Shown in pieces: positions 8,803 to 17,819 of a stretch of DNA of 34,229 nucleotides. The first letter of the stretch is position 1; every line of letters begins with the position of its first letter. The notes under the pieces are model-generated. The model had not been told where the DNA came from. It searched no databases and saw only the letters and a list, made by a program, of their open reading frames with translations. A program made the translations under genes and the position numbers. The DNA is from Halopseudomonas sabulinigri (GTDB lineage: Bacteria > Pseudomonadota > Gammaproteobacteria > Pseudomonadales > Pseudomonadaceae): contig DRHT01000042.1 of NCBI GenBank assembly GCA_011053055.1, positions 1 through 34,229 on the forward strand, in the 5' to 3' direction.

Positions 8803-9339
8803 ATGAAGAAGATTTTATTATCGGCTGGCGCAGGACTGTTGGCATTGGTTGTTGTTTCTGGCGTGGAGGCTTCTGCGGGCCATGATCAGCACACTGCTGC
8901 GGCCCCCATGGGGCAGGCGGGCAAGGCCTCTGAAGTGACGCGGACTATTGAGGTCAGCATGCACGATAACTACTTCGAACCGGAAAACCTCAGCGTCAGC
9001 GACGGAGAAACGGTGCGGTTTGAGATTACCAATCAGGGCGGCTTGGTACACGAGTTCAATATTGGTACTGCGGCGATGCACGAAGGGCATCAGGCCGACA
9101 TGCTGATGATGGTGCAGCACGGTGTGCTGAAAGGCGACAAGCTGGATCGCAGCATGATGGAGATGGATATGGGCAATGGTCAGACCATGAAGCATGACGA
9201 TCCGAACAGTGTGCTGCTGGAACCCGGTGAACAGGGCGAGATCATCTGGACTTTCGCTAAAACGGCCAATCTGCAGTTTGCCTGCAATGTGCCAGGCCAC
9301 TATCAAGCGGGCATGCAGGGTGAGATTAGCGTGCAGTGA
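8803..9339 (+). CDS. Periplasmic cupredoxin-like copper protein with a Met/His-rich insert
   Basis: 178-residue exported blue-copper-type protein. Residues 1-24 form a Sec signal peptide (KKILLSAGAGLLALVVVSG). The mature protein has a cupredoxin fold with type-1 ligands in VHEFNIG (His) and FACNVPGHYQAGM (Cys, His, Met). Between them is an insert rich in Met and His (about 100-150: HEGHQADMLMMVQH, then MMEMDMGNGQTMKHDD), probably an extra Cu(I) site. I chose ATG 8803 because it opens the signal peptide and follows AAGGCGGG; the frame extends upstream to 8725 without protein-like sequence. It is the first gene of the copper cluster, 45 bases before copA. It probably buffers copper or carries electrons to the oxidase. 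Confidence 0.85.
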   Translation: MKKILLSAGAGLLALVVVSGVEASAGHDQHTAAAPMGQAGKASEVTRTIEVSMHDNYFEPENLSVSDGETVRFEITNQGGLVHEFNIGTAAMHEGHQADMLMMVQHGVLKGDKLDRSMMEMDMGNGQTMKHDDPNSVLLEPGEQGEIIWTFAKTANLQFACNVPGHYQAGMQGEISVQ

Positions 9340-9384
9340 GCAGATGGGGTGGATCAGTTGGTGCGACCAATACCTGAGGTGTAG

Positions 9385-11145
9385 ATGCGGATGTATATGA
9401 GTGCGATGCGGCAGATGCTGCTACTGGTGTTACTGGCGCCGATGATGGCGCTGGGTGGTGAATACGCGCTGACGGTTGATCGGGTGATGATCGATGTCGG
9501 CAGCTTCCAAAAACAGGGCATCGGTTACAACGGCGCCTCGCCGGGGCCAGTGTTGCGGTTTAAAGAGGGCGAAGACGTCGTCATCAAAGTAACCAATAAC
9601 CTGGACGAGATGACCTCGATTCACTGGCACGGTCTGGTTCTGCCGTTTCAAATGGATGGCGTGCCGGGTATCAGCTATGCCGGTATTGCGCCGGGTGAAA
9701 CCTTTGTTTATCGCTTTCCGATCAAGCAGTCCGGGACCTACTGGTTCCACAGTCACTCCGGGTTTCAGGAGCCGGACGGGGCCTACGGCGCCATCGTCAT
9801 CGAGCCGCAGGGTCGTGAACCTTATCGGTATGACCGCGACTACGTGGTGCAACTCACCGACAAGCATCCGCATTCGGGCGATCGCATCATGCGCAATTTA
9901 AAAATGATGCCCGATTACTACAATCGCCAGCAGCAGACTGTCGCCAGTTTTTGGGCCGACAGCAAGCGTGATGGTGTTGCCGCGACGCTGGATGACCGGC
10001 TGATGTGGGGGCAAATGCGCATGATGGCTGCTGATGTGGAAGATGTGCAGGGTTTTACCGGCCTGATAAACGGTAAAGGGCCGGAGCAGAACTGGACCGG
10101 GGTGTTCAATCCTGGTGAGCGAGTGCGGCTGCGGCTAATCAACTCATCCGCCATGACCTACTTCGATGTGCGGCTCCCGGGCTTGAAAATGACGGTGGTG
10201 CAAGCCGATGGGAATAACGTGCAGCCAGTGCAGGTTGATGAGTTGCGCATTGGCGTCGCGGAAACCTATGACGTCATAGTGCAGCCCAAGGACGACAAGG
10301 CTTACACCTTGTTTGCCGAGTCCATGGGGCGTTCCGGGTATGCGCGTGGCACCCTGGCGCCGAGAGCGGGAATGCAAGGCGCAATACCGGCGCTACGCCC
10401 GGCGCCACTGCTGACCATGGCTGATATGGGCATGGACCACGGCAACATGAGTGGCATGGACCACTCGAAGATGGACATGTCGGATATGCAGGGCATGGAT
10501 CACTCGAAGATGGATATGTCGGATATGCAGGGCATGGACCACTCGAAGATGGACATGTCGGGTATGCAGGGCATGGATCATTCGAAGATGGATATGGCTG
10601 GTATGGATCACTCCAAGATGGCGATGGGCGAAGCGGCGCTGCCTGCCGACCCTTTCTACGCCGCCGGCAGCGGCCTGATTCCCAGCGCCTACAACGATGG
10701 TAAGTTTCTGTCGTACGCAGACCTGCGGGCTCAAAAACCCTTATACGCCGACCGCGAACCCACACGCGAAATCGAACTGCGCCTAACGGGCAATATGGAG
10801 CGCTATATCTGGTCGATCAACGGCGTGAAGGAGTCGGATGCTGAGCCCATACGGTTGCAGTATGGCGAGCGGGTGCGTTTTAAATTCGTCAACGAAACCA
10901 TGATGACTCACCCCATGCACCTGCACGGCATGTGGTCGATTCTGGACGTGGGTGCGGATAAGTGGAACCCGGTCAAGCATGTGATCAGCGTGGCGCCGGG
11001 CACCACCGTATACATGGAGACCGAAGTGGATGCGCCGGGTAAATGGGCGTTTCACTGTCACCTGTCTTACCACGCGGCGGCGGGCATGTTCCGCACCGTG
11101 ATTGTAGAAGGTGGACCGGCCACAGCAGCAGGAGGTGCGCAATGA
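9385..11145 (+). CDS. copA: Multicopper oxidase, CopA/PcoA copper-resistance type
   Basis: 586-residue periplasmic oxidase, expected to convert Cu(I) to the less toxic Cu(II). All copper ligand motifs are present: HWHGL and YWFHSHSG in the first cupredoxin domain, then MTHPMHLHGMWS and HCHLSYHAAAGM in the last. A Met/His-rich segment (about 345-415) with repeated MDHSKMDMS units precedes the last domain, as in PcoA/CopA. The N-terminus (MRMYMSAMRQMLLLVLLAPMMALG) is a Sec-like signal without the twin-arginine motif usual in CopA, which is odd for a multicopper oxidase. Start ATG 9385 follows GAGG; a later ATG is possible. It overlaps copB by four bases. This copA should not be confused with the ATPase CopA at 15357. 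Confidence 0.93.
   Translation: MRMYMSAMRQMLLLVLLAPMMALGGEYALTVDRVMIDVGSFQKQGIGYNGASPGPVLRFKEGEDVVIKVTNNLDEMTSIHWHGLVLPFQMDGVPGISYAGIAPGETFVYRFPIKQSGTYWFHSHSGFQEPDGAYGAIVIEPQGREPYRYDRDYVVQLTDKHPHSGDRIMRNLKMMPDYYNRQQQTVASFWADSKRDGVAATLDDRLMWGQMRMMAADVEDVQGFTGLINGKGPEQNWTGVFNPGERVRLRLINSSAMTYFDVRLPGLKMTVVQADGNNVQPVQVDELRIGVAETYDVIVQPKDDKAYTLFAESMGRSGYARGTLAPRAGMQGAIPALRPAPLLTMADMGMDHGNMSGMDHSKMDMSDMQGMDHSKMDMSDMQGMDHSKMDMSGMQGMDHSKMDMAGMDHSKMAMGEAALPADPFYAAGSGLIPSAYNDGKFLSYADLRAQKPLYADREPTREIELRLTGNMERYIWSINGVKESDAEPIRLQYGERVRFKFVNETMMTHPMHLHGMWSILDVGADKWNPVKHVISVAPGTTVYMETEVDAPGKWAFHCHLSYHAAAGMFRTVIVEGGPATAAGGAQ
10456..10629 (+). repeat. 39-base tandem repeat in copA encoding Met/His copper-binding units
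   Basis: Three 39-base units start at 10456, 10495 and 10534 (13 residues each, MDHSKMDMSDMQG or SGMQG), followed by a shortened 30-base unit at 10573 and a partial one at 10603. The units differ mainly at third codon positions. Each supplies four Met and one His. Such repeats can gain or lose copies by slippage without shifting the frame. Confidence 0.92.
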
Positions 11146-11873
11146 GGAAAGTAATTTTTGCGCTGGCAACCGGCTTGCTGCCAGCCTTGCCCTTGCAGGC
11201 GATGGAAGCGCAAATGAAGCATTCGATGCACAGCGGCTATTTTTATGGCGTGCAGGTCGAGGAGTTGGAGTACCGCGCGGGTGATCGCGGCGAGGAGCTG
11301 GGTTACTGGAGTGCCGATGCCTTTTACGGCACCGATGATCTCAAGCTGCGCTGGATCACCGAAGGGGAGTATGACCTCCAGGAAGAGGTTTACGAGACGC
11401 TGGAAAATCAGCTGGCATTGCAGGTTCCGGTCTCCACCTTCTTTGATGCCAAAGCTGGGCTGCGCTTTGACACGCCTGACGGGCAGAATCGGCAGTACGC
11501 TTTTGTTGGGTTGGCTGGTCTGGCGCCCTATTGGTTTGAGTTAGACAGCAACCTGTATGTCAGCGATCGGGGCGATGTGTCTATAGATCTGGATGCCGAA
11601 TATGAAATCCTGCTGAGCAATCGTCTGATATTAACGCCCTCCGCTGAGCTCGACGCGGCCTTTTCGGATGACGAAGAGGTTGGTGTGGGGGCAGGGCTGA
11701 GCAGCATGGAGCTGGGCCTGCGCTTGAGCTACGACCTGATTGATCGCAGCGTGTCGCCATACGTGGGCGTGGTCTACGAGCGCAGCTTCGGGCGCACGGC
11801 GGATTTTGCCGCTGAGCATGGGGAGGCTAATCAGGCTTGGTTTGCGGTGGTTGGCGTGCGCTTGATGTTCTAG
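11142..11873 (+). CDS. copB: Outer-membrane copper resistance protein CopB/PcoB
   Basis: 243-residue predicted outer-membrane beta-barrel that works with CopA in copper resistance. Residues 1-20 are a signal peptide (KVIFALATGLLPALPLQA). The mature part starts with a short His/Met segment and the family pattern FYGVQVEELEYR. Alternating strands follow, with acidic turns, and the chain ends in Phe, as expected for barrel assembly (FAVVGVRLMF). Start ATG 11142 overlaps the copA stop (ATGA), so translation is coupled. It is shorter than plasmid PcoB because the long N-terminal Met/His extension is nearly absent. No copC or copD follows. Confidence 0.9.
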   Translation: MRKVIFALATGLLPALPLQAMEAQMKHSMHSGYFYGVQVEELEYRAGDRGEELGYWSADAFYGTDDLKLRWITEGEYDLQEEVYETLENQLALQVPVSTFFDAKAGLRFDTPDGQNRQYAFVGLAGLAPYWFELDSNLYVSDRGDVSIDLDAEYEILLSNRLILTPSAELDAAFSDDEEVGVGAGLSSMELGLRLSYDLIDRSVSPYVGVVYERSFGRTADFAAEHGEANQAWFAVVGVRLMF

Positions 11874-12028
11874 CTGGCAGCGGAACAGGGCAGGGGCACA
11901 GCGGGTCGGAGTAAGCAAGGGGCGCTTCCACCGGCGTATTGATTGACCAGTGATGCTCCTGTTAGCGGTTTGGCTGATATCGGCAGCGGTAACTGCAGTT
12001 TTGGTAACTGACAAAGCGAGGTGAGGTT

Positions 12029-12775
12029 ATGACGGATCAACAACGCGACGCGCAACTCTATCGCATGGTGATGAAAGACCATATCTGCCCCTTTGGGCTG
12101 AAATCCCGGGATCTGCTCAAGCGTGAAGGCTACCAGGTAGAAGATCACTGGCTGACAACCCGGGAAGAAACCGATGCTTTCAAGCACAAGCACGATGTTG
12201 ACACCACGCCGCAGACCTTTATCGATAACCAGCGCGTAGGTGGTTATGACGACTTGCGCCGCTATTTTGGCAAGTCGGTAAAGGACCCGGATGAAGTTAC
12301 CTATCAGCCGGTTATTGCGGTTTTTGCCACGGCTGTATTCATGGCGTTGGGGTTTGCTTGGGCGGCTTTTGACACCCTATTTACGGTGCGCGCCCTGGAG
12401 TGGTTTGTTGCCATTTCCATGTGTGTGCTGGCGATACTCAAACTGCGTGACCTGGAAAGCTTCTCGAATATGTTTCTAGGGTACGACCTGTTGGCGAAAC
12501 GCTGGGTGCGGTATGCCTATCTGTACCCGTTCGGTGAGGCGCTTGCCGGCATATTGATGATCGCCGGGGCGATCCTCTGGCTGGCCATCCCGCTGGCGAT
12601 GATCATAGGTACCATTGGCGCTGTATCGGTGTTCAAAGCGGTTTATGTTGATAAGCGCGAACTTAAATGCGCCTGTGTAGGCGGCGACAGCAATGTGCCA
12701 CTTGGTTTTATTTCGCTTACCGAAAACTTGATGATGGTCGGCATGGCCATCTGGATGTTAGTAAAAACCATCTGA
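12029..12775 (+). CDS. Glutaredoxin-like domain fused to a MauE/DoxX-type membrane domain
   Basis: 248 residues. The first 85 form a glutaredoxin fold with ICPFGLKSRDLLK at the active site, TTPQTFIDNQRVGGYDDL as the cis-Pro and glutathione-binding region. The second active-site cysteine is Gly (CPFG), so it is a monothiol form. Residues about 90-248 are a four-helix membrane domain of the MauE/DoxX type, with a KCACVGG motif near 213-219 before the last helix. This pairing would pass reducing equivalents from glutathione to a membrane quinone or thiol system. It follows CopB after 155 bases and is followed by a DUF305 gene 11 bases on. A role in copper-related thiol handling is inferred from position only. 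Start ATG 12029 follows GAGGTGAGG. Confidence 0.8.
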   Translation: MTDQQRDAQLYRMVMKDHICPFGLKSRDLLKREGYQVEDHWLTTREETDAFKHKHDVDTTPQTFIDNQRVGGYDDLRRYFGKSVKDPDEVTYQPVIAVFATAVFMALGFAWAAFDTLFTVRALEWFVAISMCVLAILKLRDLESFSNMFLGYDLLAKRWVRYAYLYPFGEALAGILMIAGAILWLAIPLAMIIGTIGAVSVFKAVYVDKRELKCACVGGDSNVPLGFISLTENLMMVGMAIWMLVKTI

Positions 12776-12786
12776 TAGGAGGAAGT

Positions 12787-13293
12787 ATGTCTTACCGAAT
12801 GTTTTTCAGCATGATAGCCACATCAACCATCGTGATGTTCGGTTTGATGTATCTCAATACTTACGCCGTGGAACACGCCACCTTCAGTCAGACGCGAGCC
12901 TGGATGGCCTTGCTGATGGGAGCGACCATGGGTGTGGTGATGATGGCGTTCATGTGGAAGATGTACGCGAATAAGCTACTGAATAGCGCGATCCTGGGCG
13001 TATCGGTGCTTGTTTTTGCGGGGTCTCTTTGGTTGGTGCGCAGCCAGCAGACGGTTGATGATGTGAGTTATATGAGCGCGATGATTCCACACCATTCCAT
13101 TGCGATCATGACCAGCGAGCGTGCCCGCATTCGCGACCCGCGCGTGCGCGAGTTGGCCGACGGCATCATAAAAGCGCAAGTGCGGGAAATTGCTGAGATG
13201 AAGGCTTTGATAGCTGAGTTAAAAGCGCAACCGGTACCTGAAAATGCGCCAGTCTTGCCACCTTACCGGCAGACCGGCGAAGGGCATCTTTGA
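12787..13293 (+). CDS. DUF305 membrane protein, probable metal-handling helper
   Basis: 168 residues. Three predicted membrane helices (about 5-25, 38-57, 65-84) are followed by a periplasmic or cytosolic DUF305 domain with the hallmark MSAMIPHHSIAIMTSERAR and the later IIKAQVREIAEMKALI. DUF305 is a ferritin-like helical domain common in copper, silver and other metal-resistance clusters; its paired His and Met residues are likely metal ligands. Start ATG 12787 follows GGAGGA. The gene sits 11 bases after the glutaredoxin-MauE gene and so is in the same operon. Its biochemical role is unknown. Confidence 0.85.
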   Translation: MSYRMFFSMIATSTIVMFGLMYLNTYAVEHATFSQTRAWMALLMGATMGVVMMAFMWKMYANKLLNSAILGVSVLVFAGSLWLVRSQQTVDDVSYMSAMIPHHSIAIMTSERARIRDPRVRELADGIIKAQVREIAEMKALIAELKAQPVPENAPVLPPYRQTGEGHL

Positions 13294-13303
13294 TCTTCGC
13301 CGG
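13274..13303. terminator. Possible hairpin between the convergent DUF305 and FAD genes
   Basis: CCGGCGAA (13274-13281) pairs perfectly with TTCGCCGG (13296-13303) around a 14-base loop. It overlaps the DUF305 stop codon. There is no clear run of T on either strand, so an intrinsic terminator is only a possibility. Confidence 0.3.
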
Positions 13304-13334
13304 ATAGATAAAAGGCTAAATGGCCTTGCTGGTA

Positions 13335-14957
13335 TTACTCGCTCTTTAAATCCGCCAACATTGCCGTGGCCAGTGCCTCAGCAACCTTGATACCGTCTAC
13401 TCCGGCCGAGAGAATGCCGCCGGCGTAGCCTGCGCCTTCACCTGCGGGGTATAGGCCACGCGTGTTAAGGCTTTGCAGCGAGAGGTTGTCGCGCTTGATA
13501 CGCACCGGTGAAGAGGTACGGGTTTCGATCCCGGTGAGGACCGCATCGTGGCGGTCGAAGCCGCGAATCTGTTTGCCAAAAGCAGGCAAAGCCTCCCGAA
13601 TGGCATCAATCGCGTAGGCAGGCAGCGCCTGCGCCAAATCGCCGAGCAGCACGCCGGGCTGGTACGAGGGCTGCACCGCGCCGAGGCTGCTTGATGCTTT
13701 ACCGCGGATAAAATCGCCCACCAGCTGACCGGGCGCACAGTAGTCACTGCCGCCGAGTTCATAGGCGCGAGATTCAAGCTGCTCTTGCAACTCCACACCC
13801 GCCAGAGGGCTGCCGGGGAAGTCCTGCTCCGGGTGGATGCCGACCACGATACCGGCGTTAGCATTACGCTCGTTGCGCGAGTATTGGCTCATGCCGTTGG
13901 TGACCACGCGGCCAGGCTCGGAGGTGGCCGCGACCACCATGCCGCCGGGGCACATGCAGAAGCTGTAAACCGCACGCCCGTTCTTGGCATGGTGCACCAA
14001 TTTGTAATCCGCGGCGCCGAGCTCAGGGTGGCCGGCATATTTGCCGAGTCGCGCCTTGTCGATCAGCGATTGCGGGTGCTCGACACGAAAGCCCACGGCA
14101 AAGGGTTTGGCCTCTACATAGACGCCGCGCTCGTAAAGCTTGCGGAAGGTATCGCGCGCGCTGTGGCCCAGCGCCAGAACAACATAGCGGCTGCGCAGCT
14201 CTTCGCCGTTGGTCAATTTGACGCCTTCAATGCGTCCGTCGTCGATGAGGAAGTCTTCCACGCGGCTATCGAACCGGACCTCGCCGCCTAGCGCCCTGAT
14301 CTCTTCGCGCATGCTGGCTACCACGCCGGTCAGGCGGAAGGTGCCGATATGCGGCTTGCTGACAAACATGATCTCTTCCGGTGCACCGGCGCGGACGAAT
14401 TCATGCATGACCTTGCGGCCATAGAATTTGGGGTCTTTGATCTGGCTGTACAGTTTGCCGTCGGAGAACAGGCCGGCACCGCCTTCACCAAACTGTACGT
14501 TGGATTCCGGCGACAACACTTTATTGCGCCACAAGGCCCATGTGTCTTTGGTGCGGCTGCGCACATCGCGGCCGCGCTCCAGCACGATTGGTTTGAAGCC
14601 CATTTGCGCCAGCGTCAGCGCGGCAAACAGGCCGCAAGGACCAAAGCCGATGATCAGGGGGCGTTCAGTCAGGTCGTCAGGCGCTTTGGCAACAGGGTAA
14701 TAGCCGGTATCGGGGGCGGTGCGAACGTTACGGTCATCGGCAAAGCGTTCGAGCACCGAGGCTTCGTTATCCAGCGTGACGTCGATGATGTAAACGAAGG
14801 TGATTTCGCTGTTCTTCTTGCGCGCATCGTAGCTGCGCTTGAACACCGTGAAATCCAGCAGCTGGGCATCGGTTATTTTCAAGCGTCTAACGATGGCTGG
14901 GCGCAGGGCATCGGCGGGGTGATCGAGAGGTAGTTGCAGCTCGTTTATGCGAATCAT
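13335..14957 (-). CDS. NAD(P)/FAD-dependent oxidoreductase (COG2509 type)
   Basis: 540-residue flavoprotein of the uncharacterised FAD-dependent dehydrogenase family. An N-terminal ferredoxin-like domain (1-90: IRINELQLPLDHPADAL, then FVYIIDVTLDNEASV) precedes the Rossmann FAD site LIIGFGPCGLFAALTLAQMG at about 103-122. GEGGAGLFSDGKLYS, SFCMCPGGMVVAATSE and GLYPAGEGAGYAGGILSA are hallmark segments; the last is the C-terminal FAD contact. The start ATG at 14957 precedes the conserved N-terminus and follows AGGA; the frame continues upstream to 15068 with no family similarity. It is a single gene on the minus strand, divergent from the copper ATPase. Its substrate is unknown. Confidence 0.88.
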   Translation of the reverse strand: MIRINELQLPLDHPADALRPAIVRRLKITDAQLLDFTVFKRSYDARKKNSEITFVYIIDVTLDNEASVLERFADDRNVRTAPDTGYYPVAKAPDDLTERPLIIGFGPCGLFAALTLAQMGFKPIVLERGRDVRSRTKDTWALWRNKVLSPESNVQFGEGGAGLFSDGKLYSQIKDPKFYGRKVMHEFVRAGAPEEIMFVSKPHIGTFRLTGVVASMREEIRALGGEVRFDSRVEDFLIDDGRIEGVKLTNGEELRSRYVVLALGHSARDTFRKLYERGVYVEAKPFAVGFRVEHPQSLIDKARLGKYAGHPELGAADYKLVHHAKNGRAVYSFCMCPGGMVVAATSEPGRVVTNGMSQYSRNERNANAGIVVGIHPEQDFPGSPLAGVELQEQLESRAYELGGSDYCAPGQLVGDFIRGKASSSLGAVQPSYQPGVLLGDLAQALPAYAIDAIREALPAFGKQIRGFDRHDAVLTGIETRTSSPVRIKRDNLSLQSLNTRGLYPAGEGAGYAGGILSAGVDGIKVAEALATAMLADLKSE

Positions 14958-15356
14958 GCTGGAGTCCTGGCCGGTGACTCCGGCAGAGGTGGATATCGAA
15001 GGATAAGTGCCGTGCTGCTCGGCAGCCGCAGGCAAGCACAGTTTACCTTCGGCGCATGACGCTGTCATGCGCGCGGATCGAGCGTTAGTGGCGCACTACT
15101 GGTAGTGCGTTGATTGGGGAAGTTTTGGATTAGTTGGTACGGCCTGGGTTTACCTGTGTGAAACTGCTATTTGATTTGCCGGTCGCATGGGTAGCTGGCG
15201 GGTTTATGTCGCTCAGGGTGTTAACTGCACGTAGCTTGTTGCATCAGATCGCCAAACAAATTGAATGCCGATGGTTATTCAGTTTGCTCACTCTCGGATT
15301 GCTCTGCTCGGCCTTCTGGTCAGGGCGTGCTACCGGACTCGATACAGGACGCTGAA
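14958..15356. other. Divergent intergenic region holding an 18-base palindrome
   Basis: About 400 bases between the FAD gene and the ATPase gene. CGCACTAC-TG-GTAGTGCG at 15092-15109 is a perfect eight-base-pair dyad with a two-base centre, too compact for an efficient RNA hairpin and more like an operator for a dimeric repressor. I found no CueR-type dyad in front of the ATPase. A short frame from an ATG near 15206 to 15355 ends one base before the ATPase start; it is Leu-rich but matches nothing I know. Confidence 0.45.
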
Positions 15357-17696
15357 ATGTCTGCTGAACATAGTTGTTGTCATCATGAAAACGCCTCTGA
15401 ACCCGTTAAAGATCCGGTCTGCGGTATGACCGTAGATCCAGAGAAGACGGAGCATCACGCTGAACATGCTGACAAGACCTGGTACTTCTGCTCGGCCGGT
15501 TGCCGAGCGAAGTTTATCGCCAGTCCGCAGGATTACCTGGCGCCCAGCAAAGCTTCAACGCAAGCAGAGCAAGCGCCGCCGGGCGCTATCTACACCTGCC
15601 CTATGCATCCAGAGGTGCGCCAGTCCGGGCCGGGTGATTGCCCGATTTGCGGCATGGGCCTTGAGCCGGAAGAGGTCACGGCGGACGCTGGCCCCTCTGC
15701 TGAACTGACCGATATGACGCGTCGTTTTTGGATAGGTCTGGTATTTGCTCTGCCGGTTTTTTTGATGGAAATGGGCGGTCATCTATTCGGCATACATCAG
15801 CTCATGGCGCCTCAGTTATCGAATTGGGTACAGCTCGTTCTGGCAACGCCGGTCGTGCTCTGGGCCGGTTGGCCGTTTTTTGTGCGTGGCTGGCGCTCGC
15901 TGGTGTCGCGCAATCTCAATATGTTTACCCTGATTGCCATAGGCACTGGCGCCGCCTGGCTGTTCAGTGTGCTGGCGACGGTCATGCCGGATATCTTTCC
16001 GCAGGCGTTTCGTCAGGCCGATGGCGCAGTCTCGGTTTATTTTGAAGCCGCAGCGGTGGTCATTGTATTGGTGCTGCTGGGGCAAGTACTGGAGTTGCGC
16101 GCCCGGGAGAAAACCTCGGGTTCGATTCGGGCGCGACTGGATTTATCGCCAGCAACGGCGCGCCGCCTCGACGAGCAGGGTAATGAAGAGGACGTAGCAC
16201 TCGAACAGGTAGCCGTGGGTGACCGTTTGCGGGTCCGCCCCGGCGATAAGGTGCCGCTAGATGGCGAGATATTGGAAGGGCGCTCGAACGTAGACGAATC
16301 CATGGTGACTGGCGAGCCTTTAGCGGCGAGTCGCACTGTGGGTGATCAGGTCGTCGGTGGCAGCATCAACGGTCAAGGTTCGTTCGTGATGCGTGCCGAC
16401 AAGATCGGCCGCGACACCATGCTCGCGCAGATCGTGCAGATGGTCTCCAGTGCGCAGCGCAGCCGCGCACCGATTCAGGGCCTGGCTGATCGGGTTGCCG
16501 GTTACTTTGTTCCGGCTGTGGTGCTGGTGGCGGTGGTGGCCTTTGTTGCCTGGTCGATATGGGGGCCTGAGCCGCCTATGGCTTACGGTCTGATTGCGGC
16601 AGTCAGTGTGCTGATCATTGCGTGCCCTTGTGCCTTGGGCCTCGCCACGCCAATGTCGATTATGGTCGGCGTAGGCCGTGGTGCGCAAAACGGGGTGTTG
16701 ATACGCGATGCCGAAGCGCTTGAGCGGTTGGAAAAAGTCGACACCGTGGTTATCGACAAAACCGGCACGCTTACTGAAGGCAAACCCAGCGTGGTGGCAA
16801 CCCGCCCTGCAGAAGGCTTTGACGAAGCCCAGTTGCTCCAATTGGCGGCGTCGTTAGAGCGTGGCAGTGAGCATCCGTTGGCCAACGCCATAGTGGAAAA
16901 GGCCAAGTCGTTAGAGCTGCAGCTCAGCGAAGCGACCGATTTTGACTCACCTAACGGTAAAGGTGTGGTTGGCCAGGTCGACGGCCAGCAAGTCGCGCTT
17001 GGTAACCGCTTGTTGATGCAGCAACTGGAAGTCGATATTGCCGCCCATACCGAGGCTGCCGAGCAGCTACGGCATGACGGTGCCACGGTTATTTTTGCGG
17101 CGGTGGATGGGCGCATGGCTGGCCTGATTGCCATTGCAGATCCGGTCAAGGCGACCACGGCGGAGGCCATTAAGGCCTTGCAAGATGAAGGCATCGAAGT
17201 GGTGATGTTGACCGGAGACAACCACACCTCCGCACAGGCGGTCGCACGCAAACTGGGTATCGACCGAGTCGAAGCCGAGGTGCTGCCCGAGGATAAGGGC
17301 CGGGTGGTACAAGCGCTACGGGATCAGGGCAAGGTGGTGCTCATGGCCGGTGACGGCGTGAATGACGCGCCCGCGCTGGCCACCGCGGATGTAGGTATCG
17401 CCATGGGTACAGGCACCGACGTGGCGATTGAAAGCGCCGGTATCACCTTGCTGCGTGGCGACCTCATGGGCATAGTTGAAGCGCGCAAGCTCTCGCGCGC
17501 CACCATGCGCAACATTCGACAGAATCTGTTTTTCGCCTTCGTTTACAACGCGGTAGGTGTGCCCATCGCGGCAGGGATTTTATATCCCTTTATGGGGGTG
17601 TTGATGTCACCGATTATCGCCGCTGCGGCTATGTCTTTGTCGTCGGTCAGTGTGATCGGCAACGCCCTGCGGTTACGCACCAGTCGGCTGAAATGA
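15357..17696 (+). CDS. copA: Cu(I)-exporting P1B-type ATPase with YHS and heavy-metal-binding N-terminal domains
   Basis: 779-residue copper efflux pump of the inner membrane. Instead of the usual HMA domains the N-terminus has a Cys/His-rich start (HSCCHH), a YHS domain (about 18-61: [23 protein letters not shown]) and a heavy-metal-binding domain (about 79-104: [20 protein letters not shown]). Eight membrane helices follow. The intramembrane metal motif is C423-P424-C425 ([13 protein letters not shown]), the phosphorylation site is D467 in DKTGT, and the hinge is [21 protein letters not shown] and [16 protein letters not shown] match the Cu(I)/Ag(I) subgroup. Start ATG 15357 follows AGGA; the frame continues upstream without family sequence. 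The architecture is like SilP/CopF-type pumps. Confidence 0.95.
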   Translation: MSAEHSCCHHENASEPVKDPVCGMTVDPEKTEHHAEHADKTWYFCSAGCRAKFIASPQDYLAPSKASTQAEQAPPGAIYTCPMHPEVRQSGPGDCPICGMGLEPEEVTADAGPSAELTDMTRRFWIGLVFALPVFLMEMGGHLFGIHQLMAPQLSNWVQLVLATPVVLWAGWPFFVRGWRSLVSRNLNMFTLIAIGTGAAWLFSVLATVMPDIFPQAFRQADGAVSVYFEAAAVVIVLVLLGQVLELRAREKTSGSIRARLDLSPATARRLDEQGNEEDVALEQVAVGDRLRVRPGDKVPLDGEILEGRSNVDESMVTGEPLAASRTVGDQVVGGSINGQGSFVMRADKIGRDTMLAQIVQMVSSAQRSRAPIQGLADRVAGYFVPAVVLVAVVAFVAWSIWGPEPPMAYGLIAAVSVLIIACPCALGLATPMSIMVGVGRGAQNGVLIRDAEALERLEKVDTVVIDKTGTLTEGKPSVVATRPAEGFDEAQLLQLAASLERGSEHPLANAIVEKAKSLELQLSEATDFDSPNGKGVVGQVDGQQVALGNRLLMQQLEVDIAAHTEAAEQLRHDGATVIFAAVDGRMAGLIAIADPVKATTAEAIKALQDEGIEVVMLTGDNHTSAQAVARKLGIDRVEAEVLPEDKGRVVQALRDQGKVVLMAGDGVNDAPALATADVGIAMGTGTDVAIESAGITLLRGDLMGIVEARKLSRATMRNIRQNLFFAFVYNAVGVPIAAGILYPFMGVLMSPIIAAAAMSLSSVSVIGNALRLRTSRLK

Positions 17697-17819
17697 CGGC
17701 GCTTGGTCTAAGCTGTACGGGGTAGCGTGACATCACCGGTTACAGCTCTTACTGAACTTGCCTGCGTCACGGCGGCCAGAATCAGGCAGACAATATAAAG
17801 CGCAGCAGCAGGAGGCTTG

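Noticed and set aside
13785..14933. Open frames on the plus strand opposite the FAD gene
   Set aside because: They mirror the coding strand of a complete, well-conserved flavoprotein and have no ribosome sites or family pattern.
15206..15355. Short Leu-rich frame ending one base before the copper ATPase start
   Set aside because: Only a weak ribosome site, no recognisable family and no metal-binding residues of the CopL type. A leader peptide cannot be excluded.
15069..15356. CueR-type MerR operator before the copper ATPase
   Set aside because: No spaced promoter with the expected dyad between -35 and -10 could be found.
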